NCBI GenBank assembly: GCA_910579055.1
Contig: CAJTSU010000011.1
Location: forward strand, 7,864-42,969
Direction of reading: 5' to 3'
Length of the DNA: 35,106 nt
Source of the DNA: an uncultured Mailhella sp.
GTDB taxonomy: Bacteria > Desulfobacterota > Desulfovibrionia > Desulfovibrionales > Desulfovibrionaceae
Position numbers and translations under genes: made by a program. Under the pieces are notes generated by a model. The model made no database searches. It saw only the letters and a list, made by a program, of their open reading frames with translations, and was not told where the DNA came from. This document shows, piece by piece, positions 16,417 through 24,339 of the stretch (position 1 is its first letter; each line of letters begins with the position of its first letter).

Positions 16417-16656
16417 ATGTGTGCCGGACAAGCGCGGAAAGAGCCGCAATGGGATCCCGGCTGGGATAAGGATAAATGGGAATTTTATCAGGACAGGCGC
16501 TGCTTCTGGCGTTGGCGGCGCACCGCGCCCAACGGCAATATCGTAGGCGCGGCCTGTCAGGGGTACCGTACGCGTAACGATTGTGAAGCCAATGCCTTGC
16601 GCAACGGCTGGCCGGGGAAGGAGCGCTGTTCAGGGCAGGTTAAGGAAACGCCCTGA
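16417..16656 (+). CDS. Small Cys-rich DUF1508-like protein
   Basis: 79 aa, no signal peptide. The segment CFWRWRRTAPNGNIVGAACQ followed by GYRTRNDCEANAL matches the pattern of DUF1508 (YegP-like): an aromatic strand, then NG, then a GY(S/R)(S/T)(K/R) turn and a helix. Five cysteines (2, 29, 47, 56, 71) are many for its size. Tryptophan is also abundant near the N-terminus (DPGWDKDKWEF). The ATG follows TGAGGACCTGCC. The stop codon falls inside a long hairpin (16620-16666), so its 3' end may come from a repeat. Function is unknown; the domain call is by pattern and moderate. It stands alone between a + strand operon and minus strand receptors. Confidence 0.6.
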   Translation: MCAGQARKEPQWDPGWDKDKWEFYQDRRCFWRWRRTAPNGNIVGAACQGYRTRNDCEANALRNGWPGKERCSGQVKETP

Positions 16657-16666
16657 TCAGCGCTCC
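16620..16666 (+). terminator. Long hairpin spanning the stop codon of the DUF1508-like gene
   Basis: GGAGCGCTG (16620-16628) pairs with CAGCGCTCC (16658-16666), and TCAGGGC (16630-16636) pairs with GCCCTGA (16650-16656), giving about 16 bp with one mismatch. No T-run follows on either side. Part of it (16644-16662) is identical to 24268-24286 in the flgF-flgG gap. Confidence 0.45.
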
Positions 16667-16686
16667 GGGGCGTGGAAGGGGGCAGC

Positions 16687-18813
16687 TCAACCACGTTTCA
16701 TTTCTTCAATAAGCCCCATAAGTTCGCGTGCCTGGGCTGACAGATCGTTCACCGCGCCGGTTGCGGAGCGCATGGCCTGTGCGGTCTGGTTGGAAATGGT
16801 GTTCACAGCTTCCACCGAGCGGTTGATGGATTCGCTGCTTGCGGATTGTTCTTCGCTGGCGGCGGCAATAGCCCGCACCTGATCCGCGGAACTGTCAGCC
16901 AGGTGGAGGATTTCTTCCAGCAGCGAGCCGGACTGGTTGACGCTTTCCGTGACCTTGTTGGTCAGTTCTCCGGCGTGATTCACGCCCGTAATATTTTTGT
17001 GCACGCCGTCCTGAATGTTCTTGATAGCCTCACCCACTTCATGGGTCGCGGCCATGGTCTTTTCCGCCAGCTGGCGCACATTGTCCGCCACCACGGCAAA
17101 TCCTTTGCCTGCATCTCCGGCCCGGGCCGCTTCAATGGCGGCATTCAGGGCCAGCAGGTTGGTCTGATCCGCGATATCGGTGATTACGGATAAGATCTGG
17201 CCGATAGCCTCGGCCCGTCTGCCAAGTTCCTGCATGTCTTTTGCGATGGCGGAAGAATTGGAGTACAGTTCTTCCATGCCCTTTACGGCATGGTGTACCT
17301 GGGCGGCCCCTTCCTTTGCCTTGAGCCGCACGTTTTCGGACGCCATGGCCGCATCGGAAGCGCTGCGGGCCACGGCCAGCACCGCGGTGTTCATTTCTTC
17401 CATGGAGTTGGCTGTTTCTCCGGCGAGGCGGGCCTGTTCGGCAGCGCCGTGTGCTGATGTGACGATTTCCTCGCTGAGCGCGCCGGAGGCACCGTTCACG
17501 GCCGTAACCACAGATTCCAGACGGGTCGCCGCCTGAAGCATGCCTTCCTTCCTGGCTTTTTCGGCCAGGGCTTTGGCGGCCTCGGCCTCCTCCAGGGCGG
17601 CAATGGCTTCTTCCTGTTTGCCCTTTGCTTCCCTGGTGGCTTCCAGGGCCTCATTGATTTTTTGTTTCAGGGTGCTGACCATGGAGTTAAGGGCATCAGC
17701 CAGCTTTCCCAGTTCATCCTTGCGCTGAACATCAAGCATATGATCGAGATCTCCGCCTGCCACGGCAGCGGCAAAGTTCACCCCTTTTGCCAGAGGGAGT
17801 GTGATGCTGCGAGTGAGCGCGACAGACAGGAGGAGTCCGATCAGGACGGCGGCAATCAGACCCGCGGTCAGCATATTGGAGGCGTCAAGCGCCGAACTGT
17901 CCGCATCGCGGGCGATGCTTCTGGTCTGTTCCATGCCCGCGGCGACGGTAATCCGGGCCAGTTCCTGAACATTGTCGGCCACAGTGCCCCGCTCCCTGTC
18001 GATCTCCGCGCGACTGAGCCAGGTTTCAAGCAGACTTTCCATATTGGCCTTGTATACATTGGCGGCATTGTAGGCGCTTTCCAGCTCCGGCAGGTATTGT
18101 TCCGGCAGCAGCGGGTTGAGCCTGTTGAAGCTTTGGTTCAGTCGGTTGAAAAGCTCCAGCCCTTCCCGCATTATGGCGGGATCATTCAGTGCCTGCGCGC
18201 TGTGATTCTTGATGCGTATGGTGTTGCCCAGGGAGGCAAGCTCGTTGCCCAGAGTGAGGGACAGCGTGAGTGTCTCCAGCACGGAAGGCGATTCCCCATT
18301 GTAAATGGCTTCAAGCAGAACCTGATCGCCCTGTCTCAGAAGATGCAGCACGCTGGTCTGAAATTCCTAGGCGCTCTTGTCCATATCCAGACGCAGCGTG
18401 ATCAGACGCGTCTGGAGTTCATGCGTCTGCTCGCACAGTTCCTGATATTTTTCCATGTTCTGCGCTGTAGCATCGGCGTTCTGCCTCAGAACACGCAGTT
18501 CAGGATAGGCCTGAACCAGCTTCAGCGCCCGGTCAAGGCTGTTCCGGGCGTCCGCAAAGCTCTTGTTCGCGGCAGCCCAGTCTTCCTCCTGTCCGTTTCT
18601 GCCGAAGCGCAGCATGGACTGGATAGTGGAATTTACAGCCCTCTCAAGATCCGTGACAATCTCCACTTCCGCAAGATAGCATTCACTGATGCTTTGGCTG
18701 GCGTTCCGGGTATCCTTCAGGGTATTCATGGCCATAAGCCCCAATCCGCACATGAGGAGGATGAGCAGGCCGAATCCAAAGCCGAGTTTGAGCCAGAGTT
18801 TGAGATCTTTCAT
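16687..18813 (-). pseudogene. Methyl-accepting chemotaxis protein split by an in-frame amber codon
   Basis: The ATG at 18811-18813 has AAAGGA upstream and begins MKDLKLWLKLGFGFGLLILL, the first membrane anchor of a receptor. After 148 codons (LRLDMDKSA) a single TAG stands at 18367-18369. The same frame then continues EFQTSVLHLLRQGDQV without any shift through a second membrane segment (LTAGLIAAVLIGLLL), a HAMP domain (TRSITLPLAKGV) and a full signalling hairpin with DQTNLLALNAAIEAARAG, ending at 16687. Read through, it would be a normal receptor of 708 residues. The stop falls in the periplasmic sensor domain. The downstream piece has no credible ribosome binding site. It may be a nonsense mutation (CAG to TAG would suffice), a sequencing error, or a suppressed codon. 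TAG is a common normal stop in this window, which argues against routine read-through. Confidence 0.85.
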
Positions 18814-18838
18814 CAAAAAATCCTTTATGATTTGACGC

Positions 18839-18915
18839 TGCTTTGCGGAGTTTGCGCCTCCAGGCCGCGATCTGCCCGCGATTTTCGGGCTGCGGACGTT
18901 GTCGGCAGCCTCACC
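18839..18915. repeat. Dispersed repeat upstream of the split receptor
   Basis: TGCTTTGCGGAGTTTGCGCC at 18839 matches 32357 with one change. GCGATCTGCCCGCGATTTTC through GACGTTGTCGGCAGCC at 18868-18910 matches 32438-32482 at roughly 80 percent. The second copy has about 55 extra bases in the middle, including an AAGCCGC/GCGGCTT hairpin. A third partial copy lies inverted at 12856-12893. Confidence 0.65.
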
Positions 18916-19073
18916 CTGAATACAACGTATTCAAGGTGGCATGATGCCGGGAGGGGAGGCAATCCGCACGCTCCCTGTCCGCCCTCGCCTGCGGAGTCAG
19001 CCGGCGGACGGGGAGATTGTGGATTGATACCTGGACATGACGTTAACGCCGGGCACGCACAATAACACAGAGC

Positions 19074-20894
19074 CTATTGTCTGTTCAGCGAAGTAATGAG
19101 GTTTGTCAGCACATTAATCTGGCGTTCAAGCTCTGCCACCGTGTGCGAGGCATCCGCCATGTTGGACGCGGTTTCAGTGGCGATGATATTGATTTGCCCC
19201 ACGGTGCGGCTGATTCCCTCGCTGGTGGCGGACTGCTCTTCACTGGCGGCGGCAATGGCCTGGATTTTGTCGGCTGATTCGGCCGCCATGTTCAGAATTT
19301 CCGACAGGGTAGCCTTGGCTCTGGAGCCCAGTTCCTTGGTTTTATTAATATTTTCCACGCTGCGCTCCACCTGGGTGATGCTTTTGGCGGAGCTTTCCTG
19401 GATGGAAGTAATGGCGCTGGATACATCCGAAGTGGAGGCCATGGTTTTTTCCGCCAGCTTGCGCACTTCATCAGCCACGACAGCGAACCCGCGGCCGGCC
19501 TCTCCTGCGCGTGCCGCTTCGATGGCGGCATTCAGCGCCAGCAGATTGGTCTGATCCGCAATGTCGGAAATAACGTTCATAATCCGGGTGATGTCCTGCG
19601 CGCGCCTGTCCAGCGCGGTCATGACGCTTTTGAGTTCCATGGAATCATCCTGAACCTTCTGGATGCTTTTCATGACCTGCTCCACAACCGTCACGCCCGC
19701 TGTGGCCGCGTCGCGGGTTTCCTGAGCCCCCTTGGATGACGCGGCGGCATTGCCGGCAATGTCCGTCACGGCCAGATTCATCTGTTCCATGGCCGAGGTT
19801 GCCTCGGCCACACGCTGGGCCTGTTCCTGCGCTCCCGCGTTGCTGTGTTCGATACGCGCCGTCAGCTCCCTGCCCACGTCCTCGCTTGCCCTGGCCACGT
19901 CAGTCAGGCGCTCGGCCACTTCGCGCATTTGCCGCGCCGCCTCGTTGGCCCTGTTCAGAGCCTCGTCGGCATGGAGTCTGGCGGCCTGCGCCGCGCGGCT
20001 CTGTTCTTCGGCAAGCGCCTGTTTTTCCGCGCTTTCCCGGATGCGATGCTTGAGACGCTCGATCATGAAATTGAGTGTTTTACGCAATCTGCCGATTTCA
20101 TTGCCGCTGTTGACGGCTATGACGGCGTCAAGATTGCCCTGCGCCGCATGTTCGGCAAATTTGGTTGTCTCTTCCAGCGGGGTGGTGATGGCACGGCTGG
20201 TAAAAATCAGGCTCATCATTATGGCAATGAAGATGATGGCGATGCAGATCGAGACATAGAGGGAATTAGCGCGGACTTTCTCGCGTGTGGCGTGCACTTG
20301 CGCGCTGCAACGCTCATTAAGAATGCGGGTGAACTGATCCAGCGGTTTCATAATCTCCGCGGTGGCGTCCTGATAGGCCGGGCCGAACACCAGCAGAGCC
20401 GCTTTTTCGCGGTCAGGCGCCCCCTGTACGGTATATTGGCCCGATGCGTCCTTGAACTTGCCTTCCACGGCGTTCATGGCCTCTGTTTCCAGAATGACCA
20501 GCGCATTGGAGAGCTGATTCGCCCTGGCCACCAGACCCAGTTCCTCATCGGTCACGCCGTAGTCTTTGAGCAGGCCGACCAGCTCTCTTTTCCGGCCGGG
20601 GGCGATCAGCGCGTCGGCAGGGCGGGGCTTTGCCCCGGCGCGCACATCCACGATGTCATTGTACGCGTCGAGCGCTTTCCTGTCGCCTGTCACGGCGTAC
20701 AGCCGCACATTGGCGGTGAGGTTTTCGGAACTTTTGCGGACTTCCTCACCCAGCGTGAGGCTGGCCAGGCGCTGCTGCTCAACATCCTGAAGCGTATTTA
20801 TATTTGATATGAATACAGAAATTTCAAATCCCGTGAAGATGACGGCGGCCAGAATGAGACCGTTGAGAAGAAGCATGGCCTTGCGGATGGTCAT
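19074..20894 (-). CDS. Methyl-accepting chemotaxis protein
   Basis: 606 aa. A first membrane segment (LLLNGLILAAVIFTGFEISVFI) is followed by a periplasmic helical sensor of about 180 residues and a second segment (LYVSICIAIIFIAIMMSLIF at about 213-233). A HAMP domain (TSRAITTPLEETTKFAEHAA) and a long coiled-coil signalling domain with the hairpin tip DQTNLLALNAAIEAARAG complete the receptor. It should sense a periplasmic ligand and control CheA; the ligand is unknown. There is no CheR-tethering pentapeptide at the C-terminus (TSLNRQ). A sigma-28 promoter is visible upstream. It is related to the split receptor downstream, but their sensor domains differ. Confidence 0.95.
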   Translation of the reverse strand: MTIRKAMLLLNGLILAAVIFTGFEISVFISNINTLQDVEQQRLASLTLGEEVRKSSENLTANVRLYAVTGDRKALDAYNDIVDVRAGAKPRPADALIAPGRKRELVGLLKDYGVTDEELGLVARANQLSNALVILETEAMNAVEGKFKDASGQYTVQGAPDREKAALLVFGPAYQDATAEIMKPLDQFTRILNERCSAQVHATREKVRANSLYVSICIAIIFIAIMMSLIFTSRAITTPLEETTKFAEHAAQGNLDAVIAVNSGNEIGRLRKTLNFMIERLKHRIRESAEKQALAEEQSRAAQAARLHADEALNRANEAARQMREVAERLTDVARASEDVGRELTARIEHSNAGAQEQAQRVAEATSAMEQMNLAVTDIAGNAAASSKGAQETRDAATAGVTVVEQVMKSIQKVQDDSMELKSVMTALDRRAQDITRIMNVISDIADQTNLLALNAAIEAARAGEAGRGFAVVADEVRKLAEKTMASTSDVSSAITSIQESSAKSITQVERSVENINKTKELGSRAKATLSEILNMAAESADKIQAIAAASEEQSATSEGISRTVGQINIIATETASNMADASHTVAELERQINVLTNLITSLNRQ

Positions 20895-20993
20895 GATTGT
20901 ACCTGCCTGTGCTGTTGCGATGTTAAGGACATGACGTCAGCCGGAAATCGGAATCCCTTCTTTTGCTGCCGGTATGTTATGAATACAAACGTG

Positions 20994-21020
20994 CAATCGT
21001 CGAAAAACAAAAAAAGTTTA
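20994..21020 (-). promoter_or_regulatory. Sigma-28 (FliA) promoter for the chemoreceptor
   Basis: Read on the minus strand: TAAACTTT, 11 bases, GACGATTG. The consensus is TAAAGTTT-N11-GCCGATAA, so the -35 matches 7 of 8, the -10 matches 5 of 8, and the spacing is exact. It lies about 100 bp ahead of the receptor start. Confidence 0.6.
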
Positions 21021-21064
21021 GCATGAAGGTAAGGCAATCCTTATCAAAAGTGAAGGCAGCGCAT

Positions 21065-21093
21065 AAAAAATCCGCCGGGGAGTTCCCGGCGGA
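21065..21093 (-). terminator. Intrinsic terminator of glnS
   Basis: On the minus strand TCCGCCGGG pairs perfectly with CCCGGCGGA (21071-21079 with 21085-21093), followed by six T (A-run at 21065-21070). It lies 13 bp after the glnS stop. Confidence 0.85.
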
Positions 21094-21106
21094 AACGTTG
21101 CCTGCG

Positions 21107-22831
21107 CTACAGCTTTTTTTCCAGTTTCGCCCAACTGTCTTTCAAGGTGACAGTTCGGTTGAATACCGGTTTTTCTGGAGTGCCGTCAGGATCGGTGCAG
21201 AAATACCCCAGACGCTCAAACTGCACTCGCTCCCCTGCGGGCAGTCCCGCGAGGTAGGGTTCGGCCATGGCTGTGACGATTTTCATGGAATCGGGGTTGA
21301 TAAAATCGGTAAAAGGACGCCCCTCGTCGGCGGGGTCGCCGGTTACACCGGGCGTGTCCTGCAAAAAAAGGTGGTCGTAGAGGCGAACCTCCACCGGGCG
21401 GGCATGGCGTGCGCTCACCCAATGGATGGTGCCCTTCACTTTGCGCCCGTCAGGAGAAGAGCCGCCGCGCGAGGACGGATCATGCGAGCAGCGCAGTTCC
21501 ACCACATTGCCCGTGTCATCCTTTATGACTTCCCGGCAGGTGATGTAGTAGGCATAACGCAGCCGAACCTCGGCTCCGGGCGCAAGGCGGTAGTATTTTT
21601 TCGGCGGATTTTCCCGGAAGTCGTCGCGTTCAATCCACAGTTCGCGGCAAAACGGAACCGGGCGGGAACCATAGGAAGGATCTTCGGGGTGCAACGGCAG
21701 GTCGAAGCTTTCTTCCTTGTTTTCAGGGTAATCCTCAATGACTACCTTAATCGGATCGAGTACTGCCATGCAGCGCGGTGTGACGGCGTTGAGGTGTTCA
21801 CGCACGCAGAACTCAAGGAGGCCGTAATCCACAACGGAGTCCGCCGTGCGCGCGACGCCGATGCGTGAGCAGAAGTCGCGGATGGCTTCGGGCGTAAAGC
21901 CGCGACGTCGCAGGCCGCTGATCGTGGGCATGCGCGGATCGTCCCATCCGCGCACATGCCCTTCCTTCACCAGTTGGATGAGCTTGCGCTTGGAAAGCAG
22001 GGTGTGCGTGAGGTTGAGCCTGGCGAATTCTATTTGCTGGGGGTGATAAATGCCCAGCGCGTCGAGCATCCAGTCATACAGTTCGCGGTTGTTGTCAAAT
22101 TCCAGCGTGCATATGGAATGCGTGATGCCCTCGATGGAGTCGGAGATGCAGTGGGTGAAGTCGTACATGGGGTAGATGCGCCACTTGTCTCCCGTACGGT
22201 GATGCTCGGCATGCCGGATGCGGTACAGCGTGGGGTCACGCATGATCACATTGGGCGAGGCCATATCAATTTTTGCGCGAAGCACCAGCTTTCCGTCCGC
22301 AAATTCCCCCGCCTTCATGCGGCGGAACAAGTCAAGGCTTTCCTCCGCCGGGCGATCCCTCCAGGGGCTGGGGGTGCCGGGTTTGGTAAGCGTTCCGCGA
22401 TATTCACGGATTTCTTCAGCCGACAGTTCATCCACATAGGCCTTGCCCTCCATGATCAGTTTTTCGGCATAGGCGTACAAGCGGTCAAAATAATCGGAAG
22501 CGTAGTGCGGTTCGCCTTCCCATTCAAAGCCCATCCAGCGTACATCCTGCTGGATGGAGTCAACATACTCCACGTCTTCTTTTACCGGATTGGTATCGTC
22601 GAAGCGCAGATTGCACTTGCCGCAAAAATCCTTGGCGAGTCCGAAATTCAGACAGATGGATTTGGCATGACCGATATGCAGGTAGCCGTTGGGTTCGGGG
22701 GGGAAGCGCGTGTGAACCCTGCCGTCGAAACGGCCGCTTTCGTTGTCCTGTGTGATGCGCGCGCGCAGGAAGTCTTGCCCCTGGGGCCGTTCCTGCGTTG
22801 GTGTGCAGGGTGTTTCGGGCTGCTGACTCAT
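21107..22831 (-). CDS. glnS: Glutamine--tRNA ligase
   Basis: 574 aa, close to the usual 550-570. It charges tRNA-Gln with glutamine in the cytoplasm. The class I signatures are FPPEPNGYLHIGHAKS (HIGH at residues 52-55) and LLSKRKL at 278-284 in place of KMSKS, as is normal for GlnRS. DSIEGITHSICTLEF and LYDWMLDALG are also characteristic. The C-terminal anticodon-binding barrels carry VHWVSA-type elements (TIHWVSARHARPVEVRLYD). Presence of GlnRS means the organism need not rely on the GatCAB transamidation route for Gln-tRNA. It is a single-gene unit with its own promoter and terminator, divergent from flgF. Confidence 0.98.
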   Translation of the reverse strand: MSQQPETPCTPTQERPQGQDFLRARITQDNESGRFDGRVHTRFPPEPNGYLHIGHAKSICLNFGLAKDFCGKCNLRFDDTNPVKEDVEYVDSIQQDVRWMGFEWEGEPHYASDYFDRLYAYAEKLIMEGKAYVDELSAEEIREYRGTLTKPGTPSPWRDRPAEESLDLFRRMKAGEFADGKLVLRAKIDMASPNVIMRDPTLYRIRHAEHHRTGDKWRIYPMYDFTHCISDSIEGITHSICTLEFDNNRELYDWMLDALGIYHPQQIEFARLNLTHTLLSKRKLIQLVKEGHVRGWDDPRMPTISGLRRRGFTPEAIRDFCSRIGVARTADSVVDYGLLEFCVREHLNAVTPRCMAVLDPIKVVIEDYPENKEESFDLPLHPEDPSYGSRPVPFCRELWIERDDFRENPPKKYYRLAPGAEVRLRYAYYITCREVIKDDTGNVVELRCSHDPSSRGGSSPDGRKVKGTIHWVSARHARPVEVRLYDHLFLQDTPGVTGDPADEGRPFTDFINPDSMKIVTAMAEPYLAGLPAGERVQFERLGYFCTDPDGTPEKPVFNRTVTLKDSWAKLEKKL

Positions 22832-22918
22832 GAACTTGCTCCAGACCCGGCGGCAGGGCGCGGGTGAATTTGCGGGGAGAATTTCACGGATGACTGCGGC
22901 ATCCGCACCAAATATTAT

Positions 22919-22947
22919 ATTATAGACGAGTCCTTTTGGGTGGTCAA
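22919..22947 (-). promoter_or_regulatory. Sigma-70 promoter for glnS
   Basis: On the minus strand: TTGACC (22942-22947), a 17-base spacer, and a perfect TATAAT (22919-22924). It points at glnS with a leader of about 80 bases. Confidence 0.75.
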
Positions 22948-23000
22948 TGCACCGCCTGTCATCGCTCTGTTGTAGAATAGTGCTGAAAATAATAACCTTG

Positions 23001-23048
23001 ACCGCCGGAAGCGCGAGCGCAGCGAGCTGATGTTGCCGCTCGTGCCGT
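23001..23048. repeat. Copy of the ACCGCCGGA dispersed repeat in the glnS-flgF gap
   Basis: ACCGCCGGAAGCGCGAGCG at 23001-23019 matches 6117-6135 and 12790-12808 with one or two changes, and the following CAGCGAGCT matches the copy at 6136. The rest of the 389-bp gap holds the divergent glnS and flgF promoters. Confidence 0.55.
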
Positions 23049-23089
23049 GGTAAAATACACGTCTCGCGTTTTTACAGGAAATCTGCTTT

Positions 23090-23105
23090 CGGCACATAAA
23101 TTGCA
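23090..23105 (+). promoter_or_regulatory. Sigma-54 promoter for the flgF operon
   Basis: CGGCAC-ATAAA-TTGCA fits the -24/-12 consensus TGGCAC-N5-TTGCA with one mismatch and exact spacing, including the invariant GG and GC. Transcription would start near 23117, about 100 bases ahead of flgF. Control would need an FlrC/NtrC-type activator, which is not in the window. Confidence 0.65.
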
Positions 23106-23220
23106 TGGACAAGAGCGTCTTCCCCCCTGCGTCGTTAATCTGTCGCCCTGCCGCTTTGAGGCGGAGCCGGGGGCATGAGAAACGAAAGTTGATTCGTTTC
23201 GGGGAAGGCAAGGAGAATCT

Positions 23221-24009
23221 ATGCAGAATGCCATGTTTTCCGGCGTATTCGCCGCATTGACCAGCGAACACCGCATGGCGGTGATTTCCAATAATTTGGC
23301 AAACGTCAACACCAGCGGCTACAAGGCGGACAAGCTGGCCTTCAAGGATACCATGCAGCACTACGCTCATGATTTCATCCGCGAGCCGCTGGAGAATCTG
23401 CGTTCCAAACCGCTGTTTCCCGAGGCTCAGCTTCGATCCAGAGTCCGGCTGGCTGTGGGGGAAACGGACTTCAGCCAGGGCAGTATGAAGTACACCGGAA
23501 ACAACCTGGATTTCGCCATTTCCGGGGAAGGTTTTTTCCGCATTCAGACTCCGAACGGCGCTTTTCTCTCCCGGAACGGGAGCTTTTGTCAAAATTCTGA
23601 CGGCACGCTGATGACCAAGCAGGGTTGGCCCGTGCTTGGAGAAGGGGGCCCGATCACGGTTCCCGAAGGAACCCGGAATATCCATGTGAACAGCGAAGGC
23701 GCCGTATTTGCGGACGGGGGGGAAATAGGCAGGCTTGAGCTTGTCAGTGTCGGAGATCTGACCGCGCTGGAAAAGGTGGGCGGCAATCTGTATCGCCTGC
23801 GGGAAGGTTCCACCGTGGCGGAAATTGATCCGCGCCAGACGGGCACCATGATCAATCAGGGGTATCTTGAGGCCGCCAATGTGGATGCTGTGACGGAAAT
23901 GGTAAACATGATTGAGGTTCACCGCAGTTTTGAGGCGCATCAGAAAGTGATGCAGAGTTCGGACGCTGTGGACAGAGAGTTGAACACCAAGGTCGGCAAG
24001 GCCCGGTGA
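23221..24009 (+). CDS. flgF: Flagellar basal-body rod protein FlgF
   Basis: 262 aa, no signal peptide, as expected for a substrate of the flagellar export gate. The N-terminal rod motif ISNNLANVNTSGYKADK starts at about residue 22, and the C-terminal helix contains GYLEAANVDAVTEMVNMIEV. These terminal helices pack in the proximal rod, which runs through the periplasm. FlgF is separated from FlgG by length and by its position ahead of flgG. GGCAAGGAGAATCT precedes the ATG. It is the first gene behind the sigma-54 promoter. A gap of 330 bp separates it from flgG, long for this operon. Confidence 0.93.
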   Translation: MQNAMFSGVFAALTSEHRMAVISNNLANVNTSGYKADKLAFKDTMQHYAHDFIREPLENLRSKPLFPEAQLRSRVRLAVGETDFSQGSMKYTGNNLDFAISGEGFFRIQTPNGAFLSRNGSFCQNSDGTLMTKQGWPVLGEGGPITVPEGTRNIHVNSEGAVFADGGEIGRLELVSVGDLTALEKVGGNLYRLREGSTVAEIDPRQTGTMINQGYLEAANVDAVTEMVNMIEVHRSFEAHQKVMQSSDAVDRELNTKVGKAR

Positions 24010-24339
24010 TAGAAGGTCGGCGCGAGGCGGCTTTACTGCCGCGCGCCGGCACAGGACTTGCCGAATTCATTTTGGCGGCTGTGCCGTCAGAACTCGGTCA
24101 AGCATGTATCTTTATGGAAGCGCTGACGTATTCTGCGAATATATCAGCTCCATGCCCCGAGAGGCGCATGTCTTTTGGGGAAATGCACGCCAAGTCGCTC
24201 CGTTAACGGGAAACGTAAATATTCCCTCTTCGCGACTTGCGGGCGGTCTTGCGGAACAAGACCGCAGGGAAACGCCCTGATCAGCGTTTCCTTATACTCC
24301 AGCCCGCCGGGGCGTATCCGGCAAGCGAGGATAACCGTT
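24010..24339. repeat. 330-bp hairpin-rich gap inside the flagellar operon
   Basis: No gene is seen. Three perfect inverted repeats follow one another: CAAGTCGC / GCGACTTG (near 24190 and 24232), GCGGTCTTG / CAAGACCGC (near 24243 and 24257), and GGAAACGC / GCGTTTCC (24268-24290). The 19-mer GGAAACGCCCTGATCAGCG (24268-24286) is identical to 16644-16662. No promoter was recognised. Confidence 0.6.

Noticed and set aside
24006..24206. 66-codon frame in the flgF-flgG gap
   Set aside because: No motif, no good ribosome binding site, and the region is better explained by inverted repeats.
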